A stretch of DNA of 38,985 bases, taken from positions 1 to 38,985 of IMG/VR virus record IMGVR_UViG_3300037502_000692; one strand, written 5' to 3'. The notes under the pieces are model-generated. The model searched no databases. It worked only from the letters and a program-made list of their open reading frames with translations, and was not told where the DNA came from. The stretch comes from a virus. Of the stretch, positions 31,654-37,307 are shown piece after piece (the first letter of the stretch is position 1; each line of letters starts with the position of its first letter). Both the position numbers and the translations under genes were made by a program.

Positions 31654-31803
31654 TTAACCTTTCCAAGCCAGCCAAGCCAGCCCAATGTTAGAGACAGAGT
31701 AACCGAACCAGACAATGAACATAGCCCAGTTACCCCGCATTGCTTCCATCACGCCAACACTGGCGTAAATGACCATGACTACCAGTATCAGCCACCAAGC
31801 CAT
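31654..31803 (-). CDS. Small two-segment membrane protein
   Basis: A 49-residue very hydrophobic protein (MAWWLILVVMVIYASVGVME, then WAMFIVWFGYSVSNIGLAWL) with two probable transmembrane helices separated by a short basic turn. It lies between two short genes with tight spacing. A role at the host membrane, for example superinfection exclusion or takeover, is possible but unproven. Confidence 0.62.
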   Translation of the reverse strand: MAWWLILVVMVIYASVGVMEAMRGNWAMFIVWFGYSVSNIGLAWLAWKG

Positions 31804-31804
31804 G

Positions 31805-32023
31805 CTATGCCACCACCAGATTGTAGCGGTCTAACGCACACTCTAGCGTCTTGCACTTAGCTTCAAGGTAAGCAAGTTGCATCTTCAGAGTTTCATTCTC
31901 TTTCTCGAAGAAGTCAGCATCTTCGTTAGCACCTTTGAGTTCACGTTGAACCTCGATCAACTGATCTTGCAGTTCGCCGTAGGCATCAATGTGAACATAG
32001 TCTTCTTGATTGTAGTAGCTCAT
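31805..32023 (-). CDS. Small coiled-coil protein
   Basis: A 72-residue protein starting at ATG 32023, which has AGGAG about six bases upstream. The frame continues back to 32107, but that part looks like a shadow. After an acidic N-terminus (MSYYNQEDYVHIDAYGELQD) comes a regular Leu-rich heptad helix (LKMQLAYLEAKCKTLECAL). Predicted to dimerise. Function unknown. Confidence 0.66.
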   Translation of the reverse strand: MSYYNQEDYVHIDAYGELQDQLIEVQRELKGANEDADFFEKENETLKMQLAYLEAKCKTLECALDRYNLVVA

Positions 32024-32025
32024 TT

Positions 32026-32079
32026 TTATCTCCTGATTAAAAAACCAATGAAGGAAACAGCACCCAATAAGAATGTCAT
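32026..32079 (-). CDS. Possible tiny membrane peptide
   Basis: A 17-residue hydrophobic frame (MTFLLGAVSFIGFLIRR) in the gap between the primase-helicase and the coiled-coil gene. AGGAG sits about nine bases before the ATG. The stop lies two bases before the next start. It is too short for certainty, but the ribosome binding site and hydrophobic-then-basic pattern make a small membrane peptide plausible. Confidence 0.3.
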   Translation of the reverse strand: MTFLLGAVSFIGFLIRR

Positions 32080-32093
32080 CACAACACAATCTC

Positions 32094-33692
32094 CTATAAA
32101 GTGTCAATAACTTCGGTCATTCTTCCTGTGACACGGTCATATAAAACCGCACCAGCAGGGCCAGTCTCGCCGTTATAGCGGGATTTGATAACCCTAATCC
32201 GTGTCGTATTGCGTTCAATAGGATCATCTGACTGTGCATGACGCTCTAATCCTAGCACCATGTCTGCCAACTGTCCAATACTTCCTGAACCCCTCAGTTG
32301 AGCCAAGGAAGTAGCCGCACCTTCCTCATGGCCTTTGTTGCCATCTGGCCTGCGGAGATGCGACACCGCAAACAGAGTGATACCAGTCTCTTGAACCAGC
32401 ATCCGCAACTTGGTCATGATCTCATCAATGGCTTTGCGTTCATCACCATGCGACTGGTCAGAGATGACAATAGAGATATGGTCTAGGAAAACATAACGAC
32501 ACTCTAAACCCTTCGCCATGTAACGCACCCTAGACACAATATTGTCAATTGAATTAGACCCAAAGCTGTCATAGAGATAAAGCCTGTCAGACCCTAGTGT
32601 CATGTCATAGGCTTTTTGTTTCTCTGCATCGGTAGCTTCTGTCTCTGCTAGGTGCAATGGCTTGTTGATAGCCAGCGACATGATAGACAAGCCTGTTTTC
32701 CTGACTGATTCCTCCAAGAACATCAGGCCAATATTGTCGCTAGTGCTGGTCAGAAGTGTCCAGACGCATTCACGAAGAAACTGTGATTTGCCAAGGCCGC
32801 TACCAGCCGTTACCACCACCATTTCCTGTGACCGAATACCACCTGTCAAGTCATTAAGTGATGCAAACGGATAGAATGCCGATGCTTTCTCTAACGGAGC
32901 CATCACCTGATCATAGAGTGACGATCCTGTGATAATGCCATCGGGAATGTACTGTTCTGAAGCCCACCATAGCCTGACAAAGTCTGTAGACTTGTTGACG
33001 CTGGAATAATCGCATGCGTCCTTGAATCCTTCAGCATGTTTGAAAATCTTTACTTTAGAACCGAAGATTTCAGCGACTGCATTAGCGGCCTTTTGACCGG
33101 GTTCATCTGCATCAAAACATAGGACAATGCTATCGAACCTGTCTAACCACTCATACGCCTTCTGGCAGTCCTTTGCCGCACCACTAGCACCATTCTTAAC
33201 GCTGACGCATGGATACTTTGAACCTAGCATTTGAAAGCCTGCTAATGCGTCTAGTTCACCTTCAAACACTGTTACCGCCTTACCACCAGCATTGAATCGA
33301 TCCATTCCAAACAAGGGTTGTTCTGACTTTGTGCGCCAATAGAATTCCTTGTCTTCAACCTTTCTGACTTTGATGCCAGAACCATAAGGGTAGAAGTGTT
33401 CGTCATCGGATTGGGTCACATTGTAGAATTTGCAGGTTTCCTTGACAATGCCACGATCAGGAATGCTCAGCAAGGCCCCTAATGGCGTCACTACGGCTTT
33501 GTTTACCTGTTCCCTAGGGTCTGGTATGTCTAAGCCAACAAAAGCCCCTTCTAAGCCGTTCTGAGCGGTTTTGTCAAACTCATTGCAGACGAAGCAATAG
33601 CCATGACCATCATCGTAGACCGCATAGCCATCCGAAGAGGGACAATGTGGACAGGCAGCATGACGCAATAATTTACTTTCTGTTTTCAGCAT
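32094..33692 (-). CDS. Primase-helicase, T7 gp4-like
   Basis: A 532-residue bifunctional protein. N-terminal zinc knuckles: CPHC (14-17) and CFVC (33-36). TOPRIM primase domain about 140-220 with FEGELDALAG (Glu144) and LCFDADEPGQ (191-200). RecA-like helicase: Walker A GSGLGKS (297-303), Walker B VFLDHISIV (401-409) and SHLRR (444-448). It synthesises primers and unwinds DNA for the family A polymerase. AAAGG lies about seven bases before the ATG. The start overlaps the upstream gene by 20 bases. Confidence 0.95.
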   Translation of the reverse strand: MLKTESKLLRHAACPHCPSSDGYAVYDDGHGYCFVCNEFDKTAQNGLEGAFVGLDIPDPREQVNKAVVTPLGALLSIPDRGIVKETCKFYNVTQSDDEHFYPYGSGIKVRKVEDKEFYWRTKSEQPLFGMDRFNAGGKAVTVFEGELDALAGFQMLGSKYPCVSVKNGASGAAKDCQKAYEWLDRFDSIVLCFDADEPGQKAANAVAEIFGSKVKIFKHAEGFKDACDYSSVNKSTDFVRLWWASEQYIPDGIITGSSLYDQVMAPLEKASAFYPFASLNDLTGGIRSQEMVVVTAGSGLGKSQFLRECVWTLLTSTSDNIGLMFLEESVRKTGLSIMSLAINKPLHLAETEATDAEKQKAYDMTLGSDRLYLYDSFGSNSIDNIVSRVRYMAKGLECRYVFLDHISIVISDQSHGDERKAIDEIMTKLRMLVQETGITLFAVSHLRRPDGNKGHEEGAATSLAQLRGSGSIGQLADMVLGLERHAQSDDPIERNTTRIRVIKSRYNGETGPAGAVLYDRVTGRMTEVIDTL

Positions 33693-33882
33693 TGAAATAC
33701 CTTTCTTCAGCGACAGCCGCAGATAGAGACGAAGCTGCTAATTCCAAGTACTTATCTTTATTAGGAATCGCTTTGTGGAGACGATAGACGACATCATAGA
33801 AATCAATCTTTCCGCTAGCGATTAAATCCTGTAGATCATGTAGACAGAAGATCATAGTTCTTTCGATTTGATTCTCTTCCAT
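33673..33882 (-). CDS. Hypothetical early protein
   Basis: A 69-residue protein (MEENQIERTMIFCLHDLQDL at the start) of mixed helical character, ending in Ala/Glu-rich EERYFNAENRK. No family is recognised. AAGGAAAAA precedes the ATG. It sits immediately before the primase-helicase and overlaps its start by 20 bases, so it may be translated with it. Confidence 0.62.
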   Translation of the reverse strand: MEENQIERTMIFCLHDLQDLIASGKIDFYDVVYRLHKAIPNKDKYLELAASSLSAAVAEERYFNAENRK

Positions 33883-33931
33883 GTTTTTTCCTTATCGCTA
33901 TAAAGTCAATATTATGGATATATAGTAATTA

Positions 33932-34051
33932 TTAATAATAAAGATTAAATGCTAATAGTGCTATAAATACAATACTACTATATAGTAATAATATATTAGC
34001 AAGAACTGTGCCAACTGTCTCCACTTCATCAGAGTGTTCGGAATTGATCAT
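33932..34051 (-). CDS. Small single-span membrane protein
   Basis: A 39-residue protein (MINSEHSDEVETVGTVLANI at the start, then a hydrophobic LLLYSSIVFIALLAFNLYY tail). One transmembrane helix with an acidic N-terminus. ATG 34051 lies two bases from the methyltransferase stop, and GGGG sits six bases upstream. The rest of the 171-base interval down to 33882 is AT-rich, with repeated TATATAG motifs. Confidence 0.6.
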   Translation of the reverse strand: MINSEHSDEVETVGTVLANILLLYSSIVFIALLAFNLYY

Positions 34052-34052
34052 T

Positions 34053-34646
34053 TTAACCCCATTGATCTGCCATTGCATCAGCTATTCCCTGGAATGTTTT
34101 GTTTCTCATTCTTTCTCTATCTTTTGGAGGCAATACTGAAGAATCATAAAACCATTTACTCATCTTCTTTCCACTTTTAGAAACCCATACTTCCCCCTTT
34201 GAAACTAGATTAGTAGGTTTTAATACAGGTAAACCTTTCAACCAAAGACAGGTTGCTTTTGTGGTTTCATGCCCATAATGCCAAGGTTGAATGATCTGAT
34301 CCGGTTTCCTATAAATGCTTGACATTATACCTACAGGGTTTTCAATCGCATATTTAGGAATGTTGCTATTTATCAAAGCCATGAAAAAATCAATGCCTTG
34401 TTGCTGCCTGCCATCAGCCCTTTTCTTAGCAAAGTGCCTAGCACCGCTTACAGCAAGATGAGTGCATGGCGGATGAGCTATCATTAAATCCCATCCATCA
34501 TTGATGATGTCAAAAACATCGCCTTGATAATGAGGGCCTGGTTTTTCTGTTGGCTCTAAATCACAAGACATTGCATCATGCCCTCTAGCGATGAAAGCAT
34601 CTCTAACAGTACCGCTAAATTCACACGCAATCAGTACTTTCATCAT
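34053..34646 (-). CDS. DNA methyltransferase-like protein (C5-cytosine type)
   Basis: A 197-residue protein. HPPCTHL (58-64, Pro-Cys catalytic motif) and AIENPVG (100-106) are the motif IV and VI cores of C5-cytosine methyltransferases, and CEFSGTVRDAF (8-18) is a degenerate AdoMet-binding motif I. The WHYGHETTKATCLWLKGLPV segment (about 122-141) is characteristic of this short phage family. It is too short to have a normal target-recognition domain. No companion restriction enzyme is present, so it probably protects phage DNA or has another role. Confidence 0.72.
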   Translation of the reverse strand: MMKVLIACEFSGTVRDAFIARGHDAMSCDLEPTEKPGPHYQGDVFDIINDGWDLMIAHPPCTHLAVSGARHFAKKRADGRQQQGIDFFMALINSNIPKYAIENPVGIMSSIYRKPDQIIQPWHYGHETTKATCLWLKGLPVLKPTNLVSKGEVWVSKSGKKMSKWFYDSSVLPPKDRERMRNKTFQGIADAMADQWG

Positions 34647-34891
34647 CTATCGCTCCATGGAATGTCGTCTTCGATGTCGTCAAAGGGATCATTGTAGAAT
34701 TTAATGTCCAATTGATCGACAATCTGATCATCGTCATCCTCAGTCATTAGTCTAGGATTGCCGAAGGCCAACACATCGTCTTTAATACCAGCAAAACATC
34801 GTTGACATAGGGTCAGATACTCCCCAGTTACCAATGACCGCCTAGATGACTCGAAGTCTGTCAATATCTCATCACAGCTTTTACATTTCAT
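34643..34891 (-). CDS. Small zinc-binding acidic protein
   Basis: An 82-residue protein with two CxxC knuckles (MKCKSC at the start and CQRC near residue 29) that could bind zinc, followed by a very acidic tail (MTEDDDDQIVDQLD, ending DDIEDDIPWSDR). Overlaps by four bases with both neighbours. Acidic zinc proteins of this kind can be inhibitors of host DNA-binding proteins. That is inference. Confidence 0.65.
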   Translation of the reverse strand: MKCKSCDEILTDFESSRRSLVTGEYLTLCQRCFAGIKDDVLAFGNPRLMTEDDDDQIVDQLDIKFYNDPFDDIEDDIPWSDR

Positions 34892-35085
34892 AGTCTGATC
34901 CTTTCATGAGCCAATTGCCAGATTTTGTCCGTAAATTGTAGCATGGCTTCGTCTAGTTCATCTTCAGACAAAGGCGTGCCGTCCAAAAATTCAGCATAAG
35001 CCAAATAAGCATCACAAAAATCAGGATAGTCCCTAGTGTCAATGCCATCTAGTTCAACTGAAGACCAATCAATCTCTTTTAACAT
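34888..35085 (-). CDS. Small acidic protein
   Basis: A 65-residue acidic helical protein (MLKEIDWSSVELDGIDTRDY at the start, ending LAHERIRL). The frame also has an ATG at 35100; the ATG at 35085 is preferred because it gives the ordinary-looking start and a G-rich stretch lies upstream. No family recognised. The start is uncertain. Confidence 0.6.
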   Translation of the reverse strand: MLKEIDWSSVELDGIDTRDYPDFCDAYLAYAEFLDGTPLSEDELDEAMLQFTDKIWQLAHERIRL

Positions 35086-35127
35086 GATAAAAACCCCCAT
35101 AAAGGCCCCTAAAAGGCCATAGAAACC

Positions 35128-35143
35128 GCTAGAATAGTCTAGC
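35128..35143. repeat. Perfect 6-bp inverted repeat with 4-base loop
   Basis: GCTAGA (35128-35133), ATAG loop and TCTAGC (35138-35143), in a gap between small genes. On the minus strand the core reads TAGACTATTCTAG, 12 of 13 bases like TAGACTATGCTAG near 36988 in the control region. It could be a shared protein site or a small hairpin. Confidence 0.5.
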
Positions 35144-35166
35144 CTATACCTACCTATACCAACACT

Positions 35167-35277
35167 CTACCATCGGCTTAGAAGGCCGTTTAAGCGGTAA
35201 CAGTATCGGCACGCATACAAGCGCCTTTTCCAATGCCACGACATTACTTGACCACAATCAGCACATGTCGGATTCAT
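35167..35277 (-). CDS. Tiny zinc-ribbon protein
   Basis: A 36-residue protein (MNPTCADCGQVMSWHWKRRL at the start) with CADC and CRYC knuckles that could hold one zinc. Basic residues between them suggest nucleic-acid binding. Two consecutive ATG codons lie at 35280 and 35277. The second has better spacing from AAGGGG. It overlaps the end of the next upstream gene. Confidence 0.55.
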   Translation of the reverse strand: MNPTCADCGQVMSWHWKRRLYACRYCYRLNGLLSRW

Positions 35278-35458
35278 CATCACCCCTTAATCGGTCATAG
35301 ATAGACGAAACCGGCTTTCCCTTGTTTAGGTTATCTGCGAAGGCCTGCGCCACCTTAGGATTGCCAAACAAGCCGATCCCGTCTTGGTCACTCGGCCCTG
35401 CTATGACATCCCAATAAACCGAATGGAAATATACTAGCTTTCTGATTGTATAGGCCAT
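35258..35458 (-). CDS. Hypothetical small protein
   Basis: A 66-residue protein (MAYTIRKLVYFHSVYWDVIA at the start, then GLFGNPKVAQAFADNLNKGK). ATG 35458 is preferred over GTG 35467 because GGTGG lies about five bases before the ATG. No family is recognised. Confidence 0.58.
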   Translation of the reverse strand: MAYTIRKLVYFHSVYWDVIAGPSDQDGIGLFGNPKVAQAFADNLNKGKPVSSIYDRLRGDDESDMC

Positions 35459-35459
35459 G

Positions 35460-35597
35460 TTATCCACCCATGACCAAAGCTAAAGCGATAGCACCATAAA
35501 AACCTAGGCAGGCCACAATTAAGGCCAGCCAGAACACTATCCCTCCCTTGCAGAGTTCAGAGTCGAACCAGTCATCGAATGTTTGTTTGTTTTTCAT
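35460..35597 (-). CDS. Small single-span membrane protein
   Basis: A 45-residue protein (MKNKQTFDDWFDSELCKGGI at the start) with one long hydrophobic helix (VFWLALIVACLGFYGAIALA) and short ends. It starts close to the next gene's stop. Such small membrane proteins occur repeatedly in this block, and function is unknown. Confidence 0.6.
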   Translation of the reverse strand: MKNKQTFDDWFDSELCKGGIVFWLALIVACLGFYGAIALALVMGG

Positions 35598-35601
35598 GGT
35601 T

Positions 35602-35853
35602 TTATTCCTTCACGATAGAGTGAGCAAAACAGAACACATAGCCGTCTTCAGTGCCGCCATAACGCATGTCGGTCAAGTCCCAGTCTAGTTTATGCTTTTC
35701 GATAAGCGCCTTAACTGCCTGAAAGTGGCTTAGTTCGTATGAGTGTGCATAAGGGTAGGAAATGGTCACGCTGAAGCCTGAATCTGTCCACGCCTTAATG
35801 CGTGAACCACGGCTGTTAGTTGGGCCAAGATATTTAGTCTGAATTGCAATCAT
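35602..35853 (-). CDS. Hypothetical protein of a small phage family
   Basis: An 83-residue protein. Start at ATG 35853 is preferred: GGAG lies eight bases upstream and the promoter at 35901-35930 would begin transcription just before it, while an ATG at 35913 would lie upstream of that start. The opening IQTKYLGPTNSRGSRIKAWT is a recurrent phage signature without a known function. The C-terminus contains DMRYGGTEDGYVFCF. Confidence 0.7.
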   Translation of the reverse strand: MIAIQTKYLGPTNSRGSRIKAWTDSGFSVTISYPYAHSYELSHFQAVKALIEKHKLDWDLTDMRYGGTEDGYVFCFAHSIVKE

Positions 35854-35870
35854 GTCATTCTCCAAAGTTA

Positions 35871-35880
35871 GGATACTGCG
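35871..35880 (-). promoter_or_regulatory. Leader motif CGCAGTATCC (second copy)
   Basis: Read on the minus strand, CGCAGTATCC lies about 18 bases before the ATG at 35853 and about 20 bases after the predicted -10 box. This is one of three copies, the others being before the genes at 36504 and 28311. Confidence 0.6.
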
Positions 35881-35900
35881 AAGGTTTACTGCATCGGCTA

Positions 35901-35930
35901 ATGTTAGCCCCATAAGCGCCTGATGGTCAA
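35901..35930 (-). promoter_or_regulatory. Possible sigma70-type promoter
   Basis: TTGACC (35925-35930 read on the minus strand), an 18-base spacer, and TAACAT (35901-35906). It lies in the gap between two small genes, and the expected transcript would start near 35894. The -35 box is one base off consensus; the -10 is weak. Confidence 0.45.
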
Positions 35931-35951
35931 GCGCCTATAGGATAGCACTAG

Positions 35952-36194
35952 TTAAACAGCGGCAGAGTCAACATAAAGAACACCCTCAACGCATGACGAG
36001 GCAAGGCCAGTAACGCTATCCCTGCAGAATTGTTCATCCTCCGACCAGTCCCAAGTAAGATATCCCCTTGGCAAAGTGTCTAGAAAAGCTTCTAGTTCTT
36101 TTTCCTCGTCATCTGATAAACCAGAATAGTCTCCGTTTTCAATAGCGCATACAAAGTGCGAAGCGATGGCATAGCGGTCATATTCGATAATCAT
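35952..36194 (-). CDS. Hypothetical acidic protein
   Basis: An 80-residue acidic protein (MIIEYDRYAIASHFVCAIEN at the start, then GLSDDEEKELEAFLDTL). ATG 36194 is preferred over the ATG at 36239 because AGGA precedes it by seven bases and the longer frame would overlap the upstream gene. It resembles small phage proteins of the YDRYAIASHF type, with no assigned function. Confidence 0.62.
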   Translation of the reverse strand: MIIEYDRYAIASHFVCAIENGDYSGLSDDEEKELEAFLDTLPRGYLTWDWSEDEQFCRDSVTGLASSCVEGVLYVDSAAV

Positions 36195-36222
36195 GGTGTT
36201 TTCCTTTTCCGATCCGATTAAG

Positions 36223-36504
36223 TTAGTCTTCGATGACAAACATCTCGTAAATGGCTTGATAGTCTTTCTTAAGGATTTTAGCGGCCTTGCCTAGTGCTTC
36301 GTCAAGTGTGCTAGCCTTGCCCCTGTAAGTGCCTTGATCAAGGACAGAGAAAACACCATCTTCATATTTGTAGACTTGCACAATGCCGTCACCATCACAG
36401 CAATAGATGTTGACGATTGCACCATGCTTATGGTGCTTTGCATCTGATGCGGAGCCGTTTAAGACATCCCACTCGATGCTGTGTGCTTGAATAGTGTTGA
36501 ACAT
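36223..36504 (-). CDS. First gene of the leftward operon, hypothetical
   Basis: A 93-residue protein (MFNTIQAHSIEWDVLNGSAS at the start, then GKASTLDEALGKAAKILKKD). It follows the promoter at 36556-36585 and the leader CGCAGTATCC, with AAAGGA before the ATG. As the first product expressed leftward it is a good candidate for an early host-takeover protein, but nothing in the sequence assigns a function. Confidence 0.65.
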   Translation of the reverse strand: MFNTIQAHSIEWDVLNGSASDAKHHKHGAIVNIYCCDGDGIVQVYKYEDGVFSVLDQGTYRGKASTLDEALGKAAKILKKDYQAIYEMFVIED

Positions 36505-36521
36505 TCTTAAGTCCTTTCTTA

Positions 36522-36531
36522 GGATACTGCG
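36522..36531 (-). promoter_or_regulatory. Leader motif CGCAGTATCC (third copy)
   Basis: On the minus strand CGCAGTATCC is followed by TAAGAAAGGA, then the ATG at 36504. The block matches the SSB leader over about 19 of 21 aligned bases with one gap. It lies about 25 bases after the predicted -10 box of the leftward promoter, so it would be inside the transcript. Confidence 0.65.
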
Positions 36532-36555
36532 TTGATGATGTACTACTATGACTAC

Positions 36556-36585
36556 ATATTACGGTTTTAGGTTTCGCTATGTCAA
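36556..36585 (-). promoter_or_regulatory. Leftward sigma70-type promoter of the early operon
   Basis: On the minus strand a perfect TTGACA (36580-36585) is separated by 18 bases from TAATAT (36556-36561). The transcript would start near 36549, about 45 bases upstream of the first leftward ATG, and would serve the whole 36504-20886 block. The dyad array lies immediately upstream, in a position where bound proteins could activate or repress it. Confidence 0.75.
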
Positions 36586-36642
36586 CATCAAAACATTAGG
36601 GAAAACCCTTATCTTGACAAATCTACTCAGGTATTGTCATTG

Positions 36643-36827
36643 TGTGGTAAAAATACAACACTATCCAACATTGGCTGAGTGTTGCATAAATACAACACTG
36701 CACTATAGTGGTGCATTGTGGTACAGATACAACATTGCACTATAGTGGTGCGTTTATTGCATAGCACAATGATGCACTATAGTGGTGCAACATCGCCCCT
36801 CACTGCACTGTGGTATTAATACAACAC
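36643..36827. repeat. Alternating array of two dyad motifs, 37-bp period
   Basis: Motif A, TGTGGTA-N3-ATACAACAC or variants, is a near-perfect 19-base dyad found at 36643-36661, 36680-36698, 36717-36735 and 36809-36827, with a weak copy at 36754-36772. Motif B, TGCACTATAGTGGTGCA, is a palindrome with core CACTATAGTG at 36699-36715, 36736-36752 (last base changed) and 36773-36789. Motif B copies are exactly 37 bases apart, as are the first three motif A copies. This looks like an iteron or operator array bound by one or two regulators. Confidence 0.85.
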
Positions 36828-36831
36828 TATG

Positions 36832-36915
36832 ATGTAAGTCAGCACTAACTAACGATCCTGGCAATGTAAGCACTGACTAACTTGTCAGCTTTGACCATGT
36901 AAGTAAGCGCTAACA
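36832..36915 (+). repeat. Second direct repeat array, ATGTAAG-type
   Basis: Three degenerate copies of ATGTAAGTNAGCRCTAAC occur at 36832-36853, 36864-36881 and 36897-36915, with starts 32 and 33 bases apart, close to three helical turns. A shorter inverted copy (TGTAAGTCA read on the minus strand) lies at 36966-36974, overlapping a TTGACT box. Likely additional protein-binding sites. Confidence 0.65.
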
Positions 36916-37128
36916 TACCGGGGGTGGGGTCATGGTTAATTGTGTTAATTTTGATGAACCAACATTGACTTACAAAAAAGAAAAAATAGACTATGCTAGA
37001 TCTAGTACAAGTCTTTGATAAACAATACTAAATCTAGTACTGAGCAAGACTAAGCAAACTAGACGATAACGAACACTGCGAAGACCGTCATTGAACTGTG
37101 CAATGCGAAGGCCTATGAAAGAAACTTC

Positions 37129-37157
37129 TTGACTTTTTAACAAAAATATGCTAGAAT
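37129..37157 (+). promoter_or_regulatory. Rightward sigma70-type promoter for the terminase/late block
   Basis: TTGACT (37129-37134), a 17-base spacer and TAGAAT (37152-37157) with an extended TG (37149-37150) give a strong host-type promoter. The transcript would start near 37164, leaving a long leader (about 145 bases) before the small-terminase ATG. Related -10-like text (TATGCTAGA) occurs near 36992. Confidence 0.75.
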
Positions 37158-37204
37158 ATTCCTTAATATAGGACTTCGTAAGACGACGAACATTAAGATT
37201 AAGA

Positions 37205-37292
37205 TTTAGAAAAAAAACTCTTTCTAAAGCGATCTAACAGCGTAACGACGAAGAACAATATTGTAAGCAAAGTAGCCTTTCTTTTTAGAAAG
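37205..37292 (+). promoter_or_regulatory. Two perfect leader hairpins before the small terminase
   Basis: TTTAGAAA (37205-37212) pairs with TTTCTAAA (37221-37228), and CTTTCT (37277-37282) pairs with AGAAAG (37287-37292) across a TTTT loop. The second hairpin ends 15 bases before the start, next to the weak ribosome binding site AGAGAA. Could tune translation or protect the mRNA end. Confidence 0.45.
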
Positions 37293-37307
37293 AGAACTAA
37301 ATAAAAA

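Larger units (their letters stand above)
36505..37307. other. Intergenic control region between divergent blocks
   Basis: This 803-base interval, the only long gene-free stretch, separates the leftward and rightward blocks. It holds a leftward promoter, the alternating dyad array (36643-36827), a second repeat array (36832-36915), an AT-rich zone (36961-37200) with a palindrome CTAGATCTAG (36996-37005) and direct repeats ATCTAGTAC at 37000 and 37032, and a rightward promoter plus leader hairpins. The position suits a replication origin and early control region. Confidence 0.7.

Noticed and set aside
32023-32107. 28-residue N-terminal extension of the coiled-coil gene at 31805
   Set aside because: The ribosome binding site is at ATG 32023, and the extension (Cys-rich, unlike the rest) is probably an out-of-gene frame.
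36548-36745. 65-residue plus-strand ORF in the control region
   Set aside because: No ribosome binding site, an odd composition, and it is made of the repeat array and promoter DNA. It is better explained by regulatory sequence.
36699-36789. CACTATAG cores that resemble T7-type promoters (CACTATAGGG)
   Set aside because: The copies are palindromic (CACTATAGTG), lack the upstream T7 promoter consensus, are spaced at exactly 37 bp, and no phage RNA polymerase gene is present.
37000-37040. ATCTAGTAC direct repeats as att site cores
   Set aside because: No integrase is present and the repeats are only nine bases; they are more likely binding sites or chance in AT-rich DNA.
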